Positions 8,381 through 18,234 of a stretch of 64,000 bases of DNA are shown here, piece after piece. The notes below the pieces were generated by a model. The model ran no database searches, was not told the origin of the DNA, and worked only from the letters and a program-made list of their open reading frames with translations. The stretch comes from Natrinema hispanicum (GTDB lineage: Archaea; Halobacteriota; Halobacteria; Halobacteriales; Natrialbaceae), in contig NZ_FOIC01000001.1 in NCBI RefSeq assembly GCF_900111485.1, forward strand, positions 186,001-250,000, in the 5' to 3' direction. The stretch's first letter is position 1. Every line of letters begins with the position of its first letter. The position numbers were made by a program, and so were the translations under genes.

Positions 8381-9445
8381 ATGCGGGAGATGCTTGCCGA
8401 CTGGCGGCCGGCCATCGACGAGGCGATCGCCGATCTGGTCCCACGCGAAATCGACGCGGACTATCTCGAGACGTTCTTCGGGCCACCGACCTACGAGTAC
8501 GATGCCACTGGCATCGAGTGTGCGCTTGCGACGCCGCTGTGGGACCTCCTCGATCGTGGTGGGAAACGATGGCGTGCGATTCTCTTTCTGGTCTTCATCG
8601 AGGGGTTCGGCGAGGATCCTGCCGAGTACCTCCCCTACGCCTGTATTCCCGAACTCCTGCACAACGGGACGATCATCGTTGACGACGTTGAGGACGAGGC
8701 GACGATGCGGCGGGGCGATCCGGCACTGCATCACGTCTACGGACACGACATCGCGCTCAACGTCGGCAATGCGATGTACTTCCTGCCGCTGAAAGTGATT
8801 ACACAGAATCCGGCCGACCTGCCAGCCGACCGGCAGCTGGCTGCCTACGAGATGTTGATGGACGAACTCAACCGGACCCACCTCGGGCAAGGCATGGACA
8901 TCTGCTGGCACAACGAACGCGAGGTCCGGGTCAGCACCGACGAATACCTCGAGATGTGTGCGTGCAAGACCGGCTGTCTCGGGCGGATCGTCGCCCGACT
9001 GGCCGCGATCATCACCGATCAGCCCGACGCGGTCGAGGAGGCAGTTGCCACGTACGCGGAACTGACCGCCGTTACCTTCCAGATCGGCGATGACATCTTG
9101 GACGTCGAACACTCGCTTGGTCGAGCCGGCGAGTTCGGCAAGGAGTTCGGCAACGACATCCGCGAGGGAAAGAAGACGCTGCTCGTCATCCACGCGATGG
9201 CAGAAAGCGACCCTGAGCGTGCCCGACGGCTGCAGGCGATTCTCGAGGCCGACGAGAACACTGACGACGAGATCCACGAGGCGCTCGAGATTCTCGCGGA
9301 AACCGGGAGCATCGAGTCCGCCCGCGAGTGTGCCCTCGAGTTGGCTGCCCAAGCGCGGGCGGTGCTCGAGGAGGTAGACTTCGACACCGAGACGACGCGG
9401 AAACTCGAGGAGTTCACGGAGTTCGTCATCGAACGCGACGTATAA
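8381..9445 (+). CDS. Polyprenyl (geranylgeranyl/farnesylgeranyl-type) diphosphate synthase
   Basis: This trans-prenyltransferase condenses IPP with allylic diphosphates to make the chains of archaeal lipids or quinones. Its 354 residues include the first Asp-rich motif DDVED (101-105) followed by ATMRR, and the second Asp-rich motif GDDILD (Asp237, 238, 241). The region GGKRWR binds diphosphate. The short DDxxD spacing is that of archaeal enzymes. The exact chain length (C20 or C25) cannot be read with confidence. The TATA box near 8354 and the lack of a ribosome binding site suggest leaderless translation. Confidence 0.92.
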   Translation: MREMLADWRPAIDEAIADLVPREIDADYLETFFGPPTYEYDATGIECALATPLWDLLDRGGKRWRAILFLVFIEGFGEDPAEYLPYACIPELLHNGTIIVDDVEDEATMRRGDPALHHVYGHDIALNVGNAMYFLPLKVITQNPADLPADRQLAAYEMLMDELNRTHLGQGMDICWHNEREVRVSTDEYLEMCACKTGCLGRIVARLAAIITDQPDAVEEAVATYAELTAVTFQIGDDILDVEHSLGRAGEFGKEFGNDIREGKKTLLVIHAMAESDPERARRLQAILEADENTDDEIHEALEILAETGSIESARECALELAAQARAVLEEVDFDTETTRKLEEFTEFVIERDV

Positions 9446-9453
9446 CTGTCCTA

Positions 9454-10194
9454 TTACAGCCGGCGGTGTTCGCGCCCGGCCGTGAGGCGGTCGTCGGCCC
9501 AGTCGATATCGACGGGGTTGGGCGGCTCGCTCGTCAAGCCATCGCGGCTGACGATCTCGAGGGTTCGGTTCCGCGCGTCGGGCGTAAACGGCGACGCCGC
9601 CATTACCTGTGCGACATCGGCCCGCGGAATCGATCCCGAAAACGAACCACCGCCCTCGTTGACCACGACCGCACCGCTTGGTGGATCGTTCGTGAGTCTG
9701 CCGGGACGGACGATCGTGTAGTCCAGTCCCGATCGGCGCAGAGCCGTTTCGGCGTCGTGTTTGGCTGACAGCGTGCCCCGGATCAAGAGCCGAGCCGGAA
9801 GCGACAGCCCCGCTTTCGACCTCCCGACACCGATCGCACTCTCGAGAACGAAATAGGAGACACCGGCCCCAACGGCAGCAGTGATGAGGTTGATGACACC
9901 GGTTCGATCGACCAGTCGGCTCCCGATCGTGTGACGAACCCCCGGTGGCGTGCCGACCGCACAATAGATGATATCACAGTCATCGACCGCCGCGACGGCG
10001 TCGGCCGACTCGAAGAAATCGGCCACGATCACGTCGTCCGCCCCGTGTCGCTCGAGCATGTCGACGTTCGCGTACGACCGCGTGGTCGCGCGCACCGAGA
10101 GTTCGGTCGGCCGGAGGACTGACAGGAGTTCCTGTCCGGTCTCCCCGCTGGCACCGGCGACGAGGACCCGATCGGGTATGCGTGAGCGATCCAT
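9454..10194 (-). CDS. NAD(P)-binding SDR/NmrA-like protein
   Basis: This is a Rossmann-fold protein of the atypical SDR (SDR_a5, NAD(P)H-binding) type. The N-terminal dinucleotide motif is VLVAGASGETGQELL, followed by ATTRS, ADFFESADAVAAVDDCDIIYCAVG and VSYFVLESAIGVG. The usual YxxxK catalytic pair is not obvious, as in many atypical SDRs, and KHDAETALRRSGLDYTIVRPG matches the family. Such proteins act as redox enzymes, epimerases or NADPH sensors. The start is taken at 10194 (MDRSRIPDRV) rather than 36 bp upstream. It converges on the polyprenyl synthase with only 8 bp between them. Confidence 0.82.
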   Translation of the reverse strand: MDRSRIPDRVLVAGASGETGQELLSVLRPTELSVRATTRSYANVDMLERHGADDVIVADFFESADAVAAVDDCDIIYCAVGTPPGVRHTIGSRLVDRTGVINLITAAVGAGVSYFVLESAIGVGRSKAGLSLPARLLIRGTLSAKHDAETALRRSGLDYTIVRPGRLTNDPPSGAVVVNEGGGSFSGSIPRADVAQVMAASPFTPDARNRTLEIVSRDGLTSEPPNPVDIDWADDRLTAGREHRRL

Positions 10195-10307
10195 CGAACG
10201 AGTTACCGCACGGACACTGAAAACGCTCACCAGCAGTTGATGTCTACGACTATCAATACATCGTGCATGAAAACACCGCCGTCCGTTCTCGTGGCCGTCA
10301 GTGGTCT

Positions 10308-11123
10308 TTACTCGGCCTGATCGTCGGACTGGAGTCGCTTCGTCGTCTTGACTAACGGATGGCGCGCGTAGTCGACGACATCGATATCGTCGATTTGTTC
10401 TAACTCCTCTTTTTTGGCCGTGTCTGCCATCCCTAACTCGATCTCACGGTCGATAACGATGACGTAGGCATCCATCTCGTCGATCCCGAGCCGATCGGCC
10501 GCGAGCACACGGTGGTGGCCGTCGGCCAGCAACAGCATCCCGCCGTTGTCGATGACCACCAGCGGCTCGGCCAGTCCGCGTTCGAGCTCGTAGCGTCTCC
10601 CCTCGAGTTCGTCAGCGTACACCCGGCCCTGGGTAGGTGTCAGCTCCGAAAGCGGGACGGTGCGGCGCTCTTGGGTTAGATCGATCTCGTGGATTTGCTC
10701 TAACGTTCGCATGAGCTTGCCGACCTTCTCGGGGGTTGCGCGTTCGATCTGGCTGCGGATGACGTCAGCGTTCGAGATAATTCCGACGAGGTTGCCCGCG
10801 TCGTCGACGACGGGAAGTTTCTGGATGCCGGAACGGAGGATGACGCGGGCGGCATCGTTGACCTTCATGTCGGGGTGGGCGACCAGCAACTCCGTCGCCA
10901 TGATCTTGAAGATCGGATCATCGTCGTCCGCAAGCAACAGATCGCGGGCGCTGATGAACCCCTCGACGCGGCGGCGCTCGCAGACGGGAAAGCCGCTGTG
11001 TTCGTCACTCTCGGCGATTCGTCTCGCGACCTCGCCGACCGTTTCGTCGGGCGACACTGTCGCGACATCGCGCGTCATGTAATCTTTGACCCGGGGCTTC
11101 GTCCGGTCCGACACGACCTCCAT
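10308..11123 (-). CDS. CBS-domain protein fused to a ParB-like nuclease-fold domain
   Basis: This 271-residue protein has two CBS repeats (about 13-66 and 73-127: MTRDVATVSPDETVGEVA... and MATELLVAHPDMKVNDAA...). A ParB/Srx-type domain follows around 150-215, with LSELTPTQGRVY and LLLADGHHRVLAADRLG, in which the GHHR motif is the ParB box II signature. There is no helix-turn-helix downstream, so it is not a full partition ParB. CBS pairs bind adenine nucleotides, and ParB-fold domains may bind or hydrolyse NTPs. A nucleotide-sensing regulatory role is inference. It probably has its own promoter; the next gene on the strand is 39 bp upstream. Confidence 0.85.
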   Translation of the reverse strand: MEVVSDRTKPRVKDYMTRDVATVSPDETVGEVARRIAESDEHSGFPVCERRRVEGFISARDLLLADDDDPIFKIMATELLVAHPDMKVNDAARVILRSGIQKLPVVDDAGNLVGIISNADVIRSQIERATPEKVGKLMRTLEQIHEIDLTQERRTVPLSELTPTQGRVYADELEGRRYELERGLAEPLVVIDNGGMLLLADGHHRVLAADRLGIDEMDAYVIVIDREIELGMADTAKKEELEQIDDIDVVDYARHPLVKTTKRLQSDDQAE

Positions 11124-11162
11124 AGACGATTATACGGGTGCCGCGCGCAAAAGCACTGTCTT

Positions 11163-11507
11163 CTATTCGGGGATGCCGTTTGGAAGTCGCGTCTCTGTTG
11201 TGACAAGCGAAAGCGCGATCCCGCCGGCGGTGAGCAGCAGTGAAACGACCACCAGCCTAACTCGAAGTGGGAGGACCACGGTGGCAACCCCCAGGAGTGG
11301 ACTGATCGAAACGAGCGTTGTGACAGAGACGGGCGTGTCACTGGCGAGGTGGATGATGGCAGCGTACAGACCGAGAACTGTCGCATGGGCCGCAAAGACG
11401 GGAGTGAACCGTAGTTCTCCGTTTGCGGCGAGAACGAACCCACTGAGGCCGGTAAGCGTCGAGACACCCGCAATCGTGTCAGTAAGCCACCGCGCTCTGT
11501 TTCTCAT
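11163..11507 (-). CDS. Small membrane protein, unknown function
   Basis: This 114-residue protein contains about four hydrophobic segments (IAGVSTLTGLSGFVLA, FAAHATVLGLYAAIIHLA, TTLVSISPLLGVATVVL, LVVVSLLLTAGGIALSL) and an Arg-rich N-terminus (MRNRARWL). No family is recognised. It sits 39 bp upstream of the CBS-ParB gene on the same strand, so the two could be co-transcribed. Codon use matches the neighbours. Confidence 0.65.
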   Translation of the reverse strand: MRNRARWLTDTIAGVSTLTGLSGFVLAANGELRFTPVFAAHATVLGLYAAIIHLASDTPVSVTTLVSISPLLGVATVVLPLRVRLVVVSLLLTAGGIALSLVTTETRLPNGIPE

Positions 11508-11593
11508 CTACCATGTTGTATGAACACACTGACAAAATACATTGTGCCCCGACCGCGAGCCGATCGACAGGTGCCGACTCGAGTCGGACACCC

Positions 11594-13087
11594 TTATGCC
11601 GACTCGCCGTCTTCCGACCCACCGCGCTGGGTGAACAGCCACTCGCTGGTTTGCGTATAGGCTCCGACCGGGACCCCCGGTCGCGTCTCGAGTGCCTCGA
11701 AAAAGCGGTTGATAATCACTTCTTCGACGATGCTGACGATCGATTCGACCTCTTCCTCGTCGTCGGCACTACCCAAGATACCGATCTCGAGTTGGGCGCC
11801 GGCCATGTCGGCGTGACCGCCGGCGCTGCCGATTCGATCGAACGCGTCCCGAAGCGTTTCGCCGAGATCGACATCTGCCGCCCGCGAGCGGGCCGAGAGA
11901 TACACCATTTCGTCGTCGAACCCGAAGACCAGCGTCGTCTCGATCCCCTCCATCGTCAGCAGCTGATCTGCGGCCTGCGGTAACGCGTCCCGGTTGCTGA
12001 TCCGATTGACGCTGGCAACGGCGACTGACCCTCGTTCGATCCGGTTTTTGATCGCCCGTGCGATCGTCTCGAGTGTCTCACCCTCGAGCGACGGCTGTTC
12101 GATCTGGCGCAGCAGCGACGTGTCGACGTGGGGAGACAACACTGAGGCAGCCCGGAAATCGGCCGGTGAGACTTCCCGCGTAAAGTCGTTCGTATCGACT
12201 CGAATGCCATACAGCAGCGCCGTCGCCGTCGCTGGATCGAACGCGAGATCGAAGTGCTCTATGTACTCGGTCAGGACGGTGCTGGTCGCGCCCGCCTCCT
12301 GCCGGAGGTCGACGAACTCGCCGGGGACCGGCCCGCGAGGTGGGTGGTGGTCGATGACAATGTCGACGTGAAGGTCCGCCGGTAGCTGGTCGTTGACGCC
12401 GGGTCGGGAATGATCAACGAGTGCGAACGCCGAATAGTCCGTCAACGGATCGTCGGGAGCCATGTTTTGCAGGTCCAGATCGAGTAAGTTGACCATCGCC
12501 CGGTTCTCCTGATGGGAGATATCGCCGAAATAACAGGCGTCAGCGTCGACGCCAACTGATTCAGCAATGTCGACGAGCGCGACCGCGCTCGCAAGCGCGT
12601 CCGGATCGGGATTGTCGTGGGTTACAACCGCCAGTCGACCGTCGATCCCCGCAAGCGACGCCCGGAGTTCGATAGCCGCCTCGGCCGACGCACTCGCTGT
12701 CTCGAGTGCGTGGTCTGCGATCGCCGCCGTCGGATCGACAACGTGGTCCGCCAACGCCGCGAACTGGCTGCGGTCCGTCGCCGTCGCGTGCCCACCCAGA
12801 TAGGCCACGATCGAGACGGCGGGGAACTGCTCACGCGCGAGCTCGAGTGCGGTCCGATTTCCGTCGGTTCGATCGCCAGCGACGAAGATCACGTCCGGTC
12901 GGTCGACGGTCGCGATGGTATCGGGATCGGTTGGATCCGCGTGCCGGGCGGGCACGCTCTCGTCGCGTAACGTTTCCACGGCGCTTGCATCGTCAGTGAT
13001 GACGAGCACGCGGCCGTCGCGCTCGGCGACCTGTTCGGTCACTTTCCGACAGACGGTCCCACAACCGAGCACGAGCCGGAAAACCAT
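11594..13087 (-). CDS. TrkA-N domain/DHH phosphoesterase fusion (RecJ-like family)
   Basis: The 497-residue protein begins with a Rossmann-type TrkA-N region (LVLGCGTVCRKVTEQV..., about 1-110). A DHH phosphoesterase follows, with THDNPDPDALASA, YFGDISHQENRAM and the DHH signature VIDHHPPRG, and it ends with a DHHA1 domain carrying GGHADMAGAQLE. Such proteins hydrolyse cyclic dinucleotides, nanoRNA or related phosphodiesters. The fusion is common in haloarchaea, but its substrate is not settled. The Rossmann domain could sense a nucleotide. It lies 45 bp beyond the stop of nuoN but is divided from that operon by its own start region. Confidence 0.88.
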   Translation of the reverse strand: MVFRLVLGCGTVCRKVTEQVAERDGRVLVITDDASAVETLRDESVPARHADPTDPDTIATVDRPDVIFVAGDRTDGNRTALELAREQFPAVSIVAYLGGHATATDRSQFAALADHVVDPTAAIADHALETASASAEAAIELRASLAGIDGRLAVVTHDNPDPDALASAVALVDIAESVGVDADACYFGDISHQENRAMVNLLDLDLQNMAPDDPLTDYSAFALVDHSRPGVNDQLPADLHVDIVIDHHPPRGPVPGEFVDLRQEAGATSTVLTEYIEHFDLAFDPATATALLYGIRVDTNDFTREVSPADFRAASVLSPHVDTSLLRQIEQPSLEGETLETIARAIKNRIERGSVAVASVNRISNRDALPQAADQLLTMEGIETTLVFGFDDEMVYLSARSRAADVDLGETLRDAFDRIGSAGGHADMAGAQLEIGILGSADDEEEVESIVSIVEEVIINRFFEALETRPGVPVGAYTQTSEWLFTQRGGSEDGESA

Positions 13088-13132
13088 TTATCGCGGCTTG
13101 CGACCCCGAGGGGTAAAAGCTACCGGGTCGCG

Positions 13133-14659
13133 TTAGCCGACGACTGCCGCCGCCGCCTCGAGTGCGGCGGTGGCGATCGGATCGAACGCCGGCAGGATGA
13201 CGACCGTCATCACGGCGGCGGCGATGATCGCCGCGTAAAGGCCGGTCGGCTGGGCGAGGCGATCCCGATCGAGGATCGGCTCCTCGATCCAGAGGGCCTT
13301 GACCAGCCGCGAATAGTAGTACAGCGAGAGCGCGCTGTTGACGACGAGCGCGGCGGCGAGGACGAGCAAGACCGTGTTGTCCGCGGCCGCGTTGACTGTC
13401 TCGGTGTAGAGCAGGTACTTGCTCCAGAAGCCACCGAACGGCGGCACGCCGGCGAGACTAAACATGAACACAGCCATCGCCGCGGAGGCGAAGGGTGCCT
13501 GTTTCGAGAGGCCGTTGTAATCCTCGAACGTGGGGCCGACACCCCAGTACTCGGCCAGCGCGACGAACAGGAACGCACCCGTGTTCATGAAGCCGTAGAC
13601 CAGCAGGTGCATCATCGCTGCACCCATGACGAGGTCGCCGGCCTCAGTCGAGAGCGCCGCCAGCCCGATCAGCACGTAGCCGGCGTGACCGATCGAGGAG
13701 TAGGCGAGCATCCGCTTGACGTGCTCTTGGGTCGCCGCCGCGAAGTTGCCAAGCGTCATCGTGATGATCGCCAGCACGACGAAGATCCACGTCCAGTCGA
13801 CGTTGATGACCGCCGTCGTCGCCTCGAGCGGGAACGCCGTCGTGAACACGCGGAAGGCGAGCACGAAGCCAGCGGCCTTCGAGGCCGAGGAGAGAAACGC
13901 CGAGATCGGCGCGGGCGCGCCCTCGTAGGCCTCGGGGGCCCAGAAGTGAAACGGGACGCTGGCGGTCTTGAACGCGACGCCGCCGATCAACATCAGGATG
14001 CCAAGCCCGAGCAGACCGCCCATCTCGCCCGCCGCGCCGAGGTTCGCCGCGACGGCCTCGAGTTGCAGCGAGCCGGTCGCGCCGTAGACCAGCGAGATGC
14101 CGTAGACGAAGATCGCCGACGACAGCGCGCCGATCAGGAAGTATTTGAGCCCCGCTTCGACGCTGCCGCGGTTGTCCTTCAGGATCGCGACCAGCGCGTA
14201 CGACGGCAGGCTTGTCAGCTCGAGTGCGATGAAGATCGTCACGAGGCTGTTCGAAGCCGCGATCATCGACATCCCGGTCGCCGCGAGGACGACCAGCGAG
14301 TAGTACTCAGCTTGGTAGGTGTGATCGCGCAGGTAGTCGTAGCTCGCCACCGCGACGAGGGCAGTGACGATCGAGATGATGATCATGAAGTACAGCGCCA
14401 ACCGGTCGACGATGAACTGGCCGTTCATGACGTCGACGACGCCGTAGTTTTCGATCCCGGTCGCACCGACGCCGGCGGCGGTAAACCAGACGGCGACGGC
14501 GAGCGAGGCCAGCGAGCCGGCGACGGCGGTGCCAGCAAGCAGCGAGCGGTTCGTCGACCGCGGATTGATGCTATCGAACAGGAACAAGACGAGTGCCGTT
14601 CCTGCCAGGATCAGTGCCGGGGCGAGTGCCGCCCATTCGGGAAGCTGGAAGACTGCCAT
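13133..14659 (-). CDS. nuoN: NADH dehydrogenase-like complex I subunit N
   Basis: This is an antiporter-type membrane subunit of the haloarchaeal complex I, thought to couple quinone reduction to proton translocation. Its 508 residues form about 14 helices with the conserved Lys/Glu-containing segments ALELTSLPSYALVAILK, GVAFKTASVPFHFWAPEAYEGAP and RMLAYSSIGHAGY. The ATG overlaps the nuoM stop in TGATG (1 nt shared). It is the last gene of the nuo operon. Confidence 0.96.
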   Translation of the reverse strand: MAVFQLPEWAALAPALILAGTALVLFLFDSINPRSTNRSLLAGTAVAGSLASLAVAVWFTAAGVGATGIENYGVVDVMNGQFIVDRLALYFMIIISIVTALVAVASYDYLRDHTYQAEYYSLVVLAATGMSMIAASNSLVTIFIALELTSLPSYALVAILKDNRGSVEAGLKYFLIGALSSAIFVYGISLVYGATGSLQLEAVAANLGAAGEMGGLLGLGILMLIGGVAFKTASVPFHFWAPEAYEGAPAPISAFLSSASKAAGFVLAFRVFTTAFPLEATTAVINVDWTWIFVVLAIITMTLGNFAAATQEHVKRMLAYSSIGHAGYVLIGLAALSTEAGDLVMGAAMMHLLVYGFMNTGAFLFVALAEYWGVGPTFEDYNGLSKQAPFASAAMAVFMFSLAGVPPFGGFWSKYLLYTETVNAAADNTVLLVLAAALVVNSALSLYYYSRLVKALWIEEPILDRDRLAQPTGLYAAIIAAAVMTVVILPAFDPIATAALEAAAAVVG

Positions 14660-16185
14660 CAGAGCCCACCTCCCTGGATGATCGGATCAATTGCGTCGGT
14701 TATCATGGTGAAGATCAAGTCAGGGGCCACGCCGAGGGTGATGATCAGTCCCAGCAGGACGATCATCGACGCGACGTCGTGGACGGGGGCGCGGCTGACC
14801 TCGTAGTCGGTTTCTAGGTTGTACGGTCCGAATACCGTCCGCTGTAGTGCAAACAGCAGGTAGCCCGCGACGATGACGATGCCGAACATCGCCAGCGACG
14901 TAAACAGCGCCGAGTATGCGAGCAACTCGGAGCCGAACGAGCCAAAGAAGATGAAATACTCGGCGGCGAAGCCGGACATCAGCGGCAGCCCCATGTAGCC
15001 GAACGCGCCGGCGATCAACACGCCGACGGCGATCGGCATCCGGTCTGCCATGCCCGACATGTCGGTGACCATCCGGGTGTGGGTGGCGTTGTAGATGACG
15101 CCGACCGACATGAACATCAGCCCGGAGATGAGGCCGTGGGAAACCATCTGGAAGGTCGCGCCACCAACACCGAACTGGGTGTACGCGACCAGTCCAAGGA
15201 TGACATAGCCCATCGACGAGACGGACGAATACGCGACGATCCGTTTGAGGTCGGTCTGGGCGAGCGCCAACATCGCGCCGTAGATGACGCTGATGACGGC
15301 GATCGCCGCGATCGGCACCGCGTAGGCTTCGACCTGCTCGGGGAACATCGTGAAATTGAACCGGAGCAGGGCGTAGGTCCCCATCTTCAGCAGCACGCCG
15401 GCCAGCAGAATCGACGCTGGCGTGGGGGCCTCGACGTGGGCGTCAGGGAGCCACGTGTGGAACGGCACCACTGGCACCTTCACCGCAAAGCCGAGGAACA
15501 TGCCGATGAACGCAAGCGACGCGAGCGTCGTCCCGCTCAGGCCGAAGAACCCTTCGGGGCCGCCGGCGAGCATCGCAGTCGCGATTTCGGGCAGTCCGAA
15601 TGAAGTGACCGAGTCACCGAGCCCGAAGACGAGCGAGACGAACGACCCGAACATCACCAGCGACGCCACGTTCGTGTAGACGAAGAACTTGATCGCGGCG
15701 TATTTGCGACGCGGGCCGCCCCAGATCCCGATCAGCAGGTACATCGGGATCAGGACCGCCTCCCAGAAGACGAACCACAGGAAGAAATCGAGCGCCGAGA
15801 AGACGCCGATCAACATCGCCTCGATAAAGAGGATCAGGCCGTAGAACTGCGACTCGCGCTCGTCGATCGGCGTCCACGAGCTGACGATCGCCAGCGTACA
15901 GAGGATCGCCGTCAGGACGACCAGCGGCAGGCTGATCCCGTCGAGACCGACGAACCACGAGATCGAGTAGCCGCCGATCTCGAGCCACGCCGCCTGTGAT
16001 TCGAACGCCAGTTCGCCGTCGAGCAAGGCGTTGCCGCTGCCATCGAAGGCCGCAAACAGCCACAGCGACAGCGCCGTCGGCACAAGGCTGATAGCGAAAG
16101 CGAGTTTGCCAGCAATGCGATTCGGCGCGACGAACGTCACCAGCGCGCCGACCAGTGCAACCGCGATCAGTATTTCAATCATCAT
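14659..16185 (-). CDS. nuoM: NADH dehydrogenase-like complex I subunit M
   Basis: This antiporter-like proton-translocating subunit spans the membrane about 14 times. Motifs include FWEAVLIPMYLLIGIWGG, FAVKVPVVPFHTWLPDAHVEAPTPASI (trans-membrane Lys and Pro break), and KRIVAYSSVSSMGYV. The ATG at 16185 gives an ATGA overlap with the nuoL stop (16182-16185) and 508 residues. An in-frame GTG 9 bp upstream is less likely. Confidence 0.96.
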   Translation of the reverse strand: MMIEILIAVALVGALVTFVAPNRIAGKLAFAISLVPTALSLWLFAAFDGSGNALLDGELAFESQAAWLEIGGYSISWFVGLDGISLPLVVLTAILCTLAIVSSWTPIDERESQFYGLILFIEAMLIGVFSALDFFLWFVFWEAVLIPMYLLIGIWGGPRRKYAAIKFFVYTNVASLVMFGSFVSLVFGLGDSVTSFGLPEIATAMLAGGPEGFFGLSGTTLASLAFIGMFLGFAVKVPVVPFHTWLPDAHVEAPTPASILLAGVLLKMGTYALLRFNFTMFPEQVEAYAVPIAAIAVISVIYGAMLALAQTDLKRIVAYSSVSSMGYVILGLVAYTQFGVGGATFQMVSHGLISGLMFMSVGVIYNATHTRMVTDMSGMADRMPIAVGVLIAGAFGYMGLPLMSGFAAEYFIFFGSFGSELLAYSALFTSLAMFGIVIVAGYLLFALQRTVFGPYNLETDYEVSRAPVHDVASMIVLLGLIITLGVAPDLIFTMITDAIDPIIQGGGL

Positions 16186-18233
16186 GCGAACCACCCTCCG
16201 AGATAGCCGAGGACGAGCAGTAAGGCGATGAACCCGCCCACCAGCAACGCCGCGTAGTTAGTCACGATACCTGTCTGGATGCGTTTCACCCAGTTGCTGC
16301 TGAACAGACTCACGGTCGACGTCCCGTTGACGATGCCGTCGATAACAGTCTGGTCGAACCGGTCGGCAGCTCGAGCCAGCGGCAGCGTGAATCCTTGGGC
16401 GAGCCAGACCTGGTACTCGTCCTGGTAGTAGTTGTTCCGCAGGAGGCTGTACGCGCCGCCGAGTTTCTGCATGTGGCGGGTCGGCTCGGGCACGTTATAC
16501 AGCGTGTGTGCGGTGAACGCGCCGGCTAGTGCGAGCCCGAGCGACAGGCCCGCACTCAACAGCATCGTTGTCGTCTCGGAGCCACCGATGACGCCCTCTT
16601 CGAAGGCGACCGTCTCGTGGTACGCGTGGTAGGTCAGCCCTTCGACGTAGCCATACTCGCCATCGAGCCAGAACTCGAGGAACGTGATGTCGACGTTGAG
16701 TAGCTTCGCGACGGGTGCCATGTTCACGAGTCCGGTGACGGTCGCGAGGATCCCCAGCACGATCAGCGGGACCTTGATGGCCCAGCCGACTGGGTGTGGG
16801 TCTTCGGCGGTCTCCGACCGGGGCTCACCGTGGAAGGTCAGGAAGACCATCCGGAACGTATAGAAACCCGTAAAGAACACCGCAACCAGACCCATCGCGT
16901 ACGCCGCGAGGATGACCGGCTGCTCTAAGCCGATGATGAGCGCGTCGAACAGCACCTCGTCTTTCGACCAGAAGCCGGAGAAGGGGACGATCCCCGCGAG
17001 TGCGAGCGCGCCCGCAAGGAAGGTGTAGTAGGTGACGGGCGCTTTGTCTTTCAGGCCGCCCATCTTCCACATGTTCTGTTCGTGGTGCATGAGCACGATA
17101 ACAGCCCCGGCACCGAGGAACAGCAAGGCCTTGAAGAAGGCGTGATTCAGCAGGTGGAAAACGCCGGCGACGTAGCCGCCGACGCCGAGGCCGAGCATCA
17201 TATAGCCATACTGGCTGATGGTCGAGTACGCAAGCACCTGCTTGACGTCGTCTTTGACGACGCCCATCGTCGCCGCGAACAGGGCGGTGAAGCCGCCGAC
17301 GAACGCGATGATCGAAAGCGCCGTCGGGGAAAGCGCGTAGTAGCCGAACATCCGCGCGACGAGATAGACACCGGCCGCGACCATCGTTGCCGCGTGAATG
17401 AGTGCGGAGACGGTGGTCGGGCCTTCCATCGCGTCGGGTAGCCAGGTATGGAACGGGAACTGTGCGGACTTGCCGAGCACCCCGCCGAGCACGAGCAGGC
17501 CGGTGATCGTCACCCACGTCTGGGCGTCGAAGCCGAACAGCGTCGCGCCGTCGTCGATTGCCGTCTCGGCGGCGGTGACAAACGATCCTTCGCCAGCGAA
17601 GCCGACCGTGCCGAACGTCGCCGCGATGGCGACGACCCCGATCAGGAAGAAGTAGTCACCGAAGCGGGTGACCAGGAACGCCTTCTTCGCGGCCGAGGGG
17701 GCCGATTCCGTGCGGAACCAGAACCCGATCAGCAGGTACGAACACAGGCCGACGAGTTCGAAGAACATGAACGCCATCAGCAGGTTGTCCGCAAAGACAA
17801 AGGCGAGCATGCTGAACGTAAAGAGGCCGAGCTCGGCGTAGTACCGCGGTAGCCCGGTCTCACCTTCGGCGTTCATGTAGCCGAGGCTGAACACGTGGAC
17901 GAGTAGAGCGACCAGCGAGACGATCACCAGCATGAGCGCCGAGAGCGGATCGATCAACACGCCGAATGTGAAGGCGACCCCGTCAGCGCCGGTCTCGCTT
18001 GCGGCCGCGCCGGCCGTCCACTCGTACAGCGTCGTGTGATATGCGTTCCCACCGCCGACCGCCACGAACATCACAAGCGAGATCAGCAGCGAGCCTGCCG
18101 TCGCGATAATACCCGGAAGCGCGCCTTTCTTCGGCAGATGCTTCCCAAAGAGCAGCGTGACGACGAACGCCACGAGCGGGAGCACTGCGATCGCCGGTGC
18201 GAATCCGAATGGTCCTGTTGCTGTTGCTGCCAT
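16182..18233 (-). CDS. nuoL: NADH dehydrogenase-like complex I subunit L
   Basis: This is the largest antiporter-like subunit, with 683 residues and about 16 membrane helices, expected to carry the C-terminal amphipathic arm. Visible signatures are FFELVGLCSYLLIGFWF, KSAQFPFHTWLPDAMEGPTTVSALIHAATMVAAGVYL and KQVLAYSTISQYGYMMLG. It is separated from nuoK by 1 bp and overlaps nuoM by 4 bp. Confidence 0.97.
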   Translation of the reverse strand: MAATATGPFGFAPAIAVLPLVAFVVTLLFGKHLPKKGALPGIIATAGSLLISLVMFVAVGGGNAYHTTLYEWTAGAAASETGADGVAFTFGVLIDPLSALMLVIVSLVALLVHVFSLGYMNAEGETGLPRYYAELGLFTFSMLAFVFADNLLMAFMFFELVGLCSYLLIGFWFRTESAPSAAKKAFLVTRFGDYFFLIGVVAIAATFGTVGFAGEGSFVTAAETAIDDGATLFGFDAQTWVTITGLLVLGGVLGKSAQFPFHTWLPDAMEGPTTVSALIHAATMVAAGVYLVARMFGYYALSPTALSIIAFVGGFTALFAATMGVVKDDVKQVLAYSTISQYGYMMLGLGVGGYVAGVFHLLNHAFFKALLFLGAGAVIVLMHHEQNMWKMGGLKDKAPVTYYTFLAGALALAGIVPFSGFWSKDEVLFDALIIGLEQPVILAAYAMGLVAVFFTGFYTFRMVFLTFHGEPRSETAEDPHPVGWAIKVPLIVLGILATVTGLVNMAPVAKLLNVDITFLEFWLDGEYGYVEGLTYHAYHETVAFEEGVIGGSETTTMLLSAGLSLGLALAGAFTAHTLYNVPEPTRHMQKLGGAYSLLRNNYYQDEYQVWLAQGFTLPLARAADRFDQTVIDGIVNGTSTVSLFSSNWVKRIQTGIVTNYAALLVGGFIALLLVLGYLGGWFA

Positions 18234-18234
18234 C

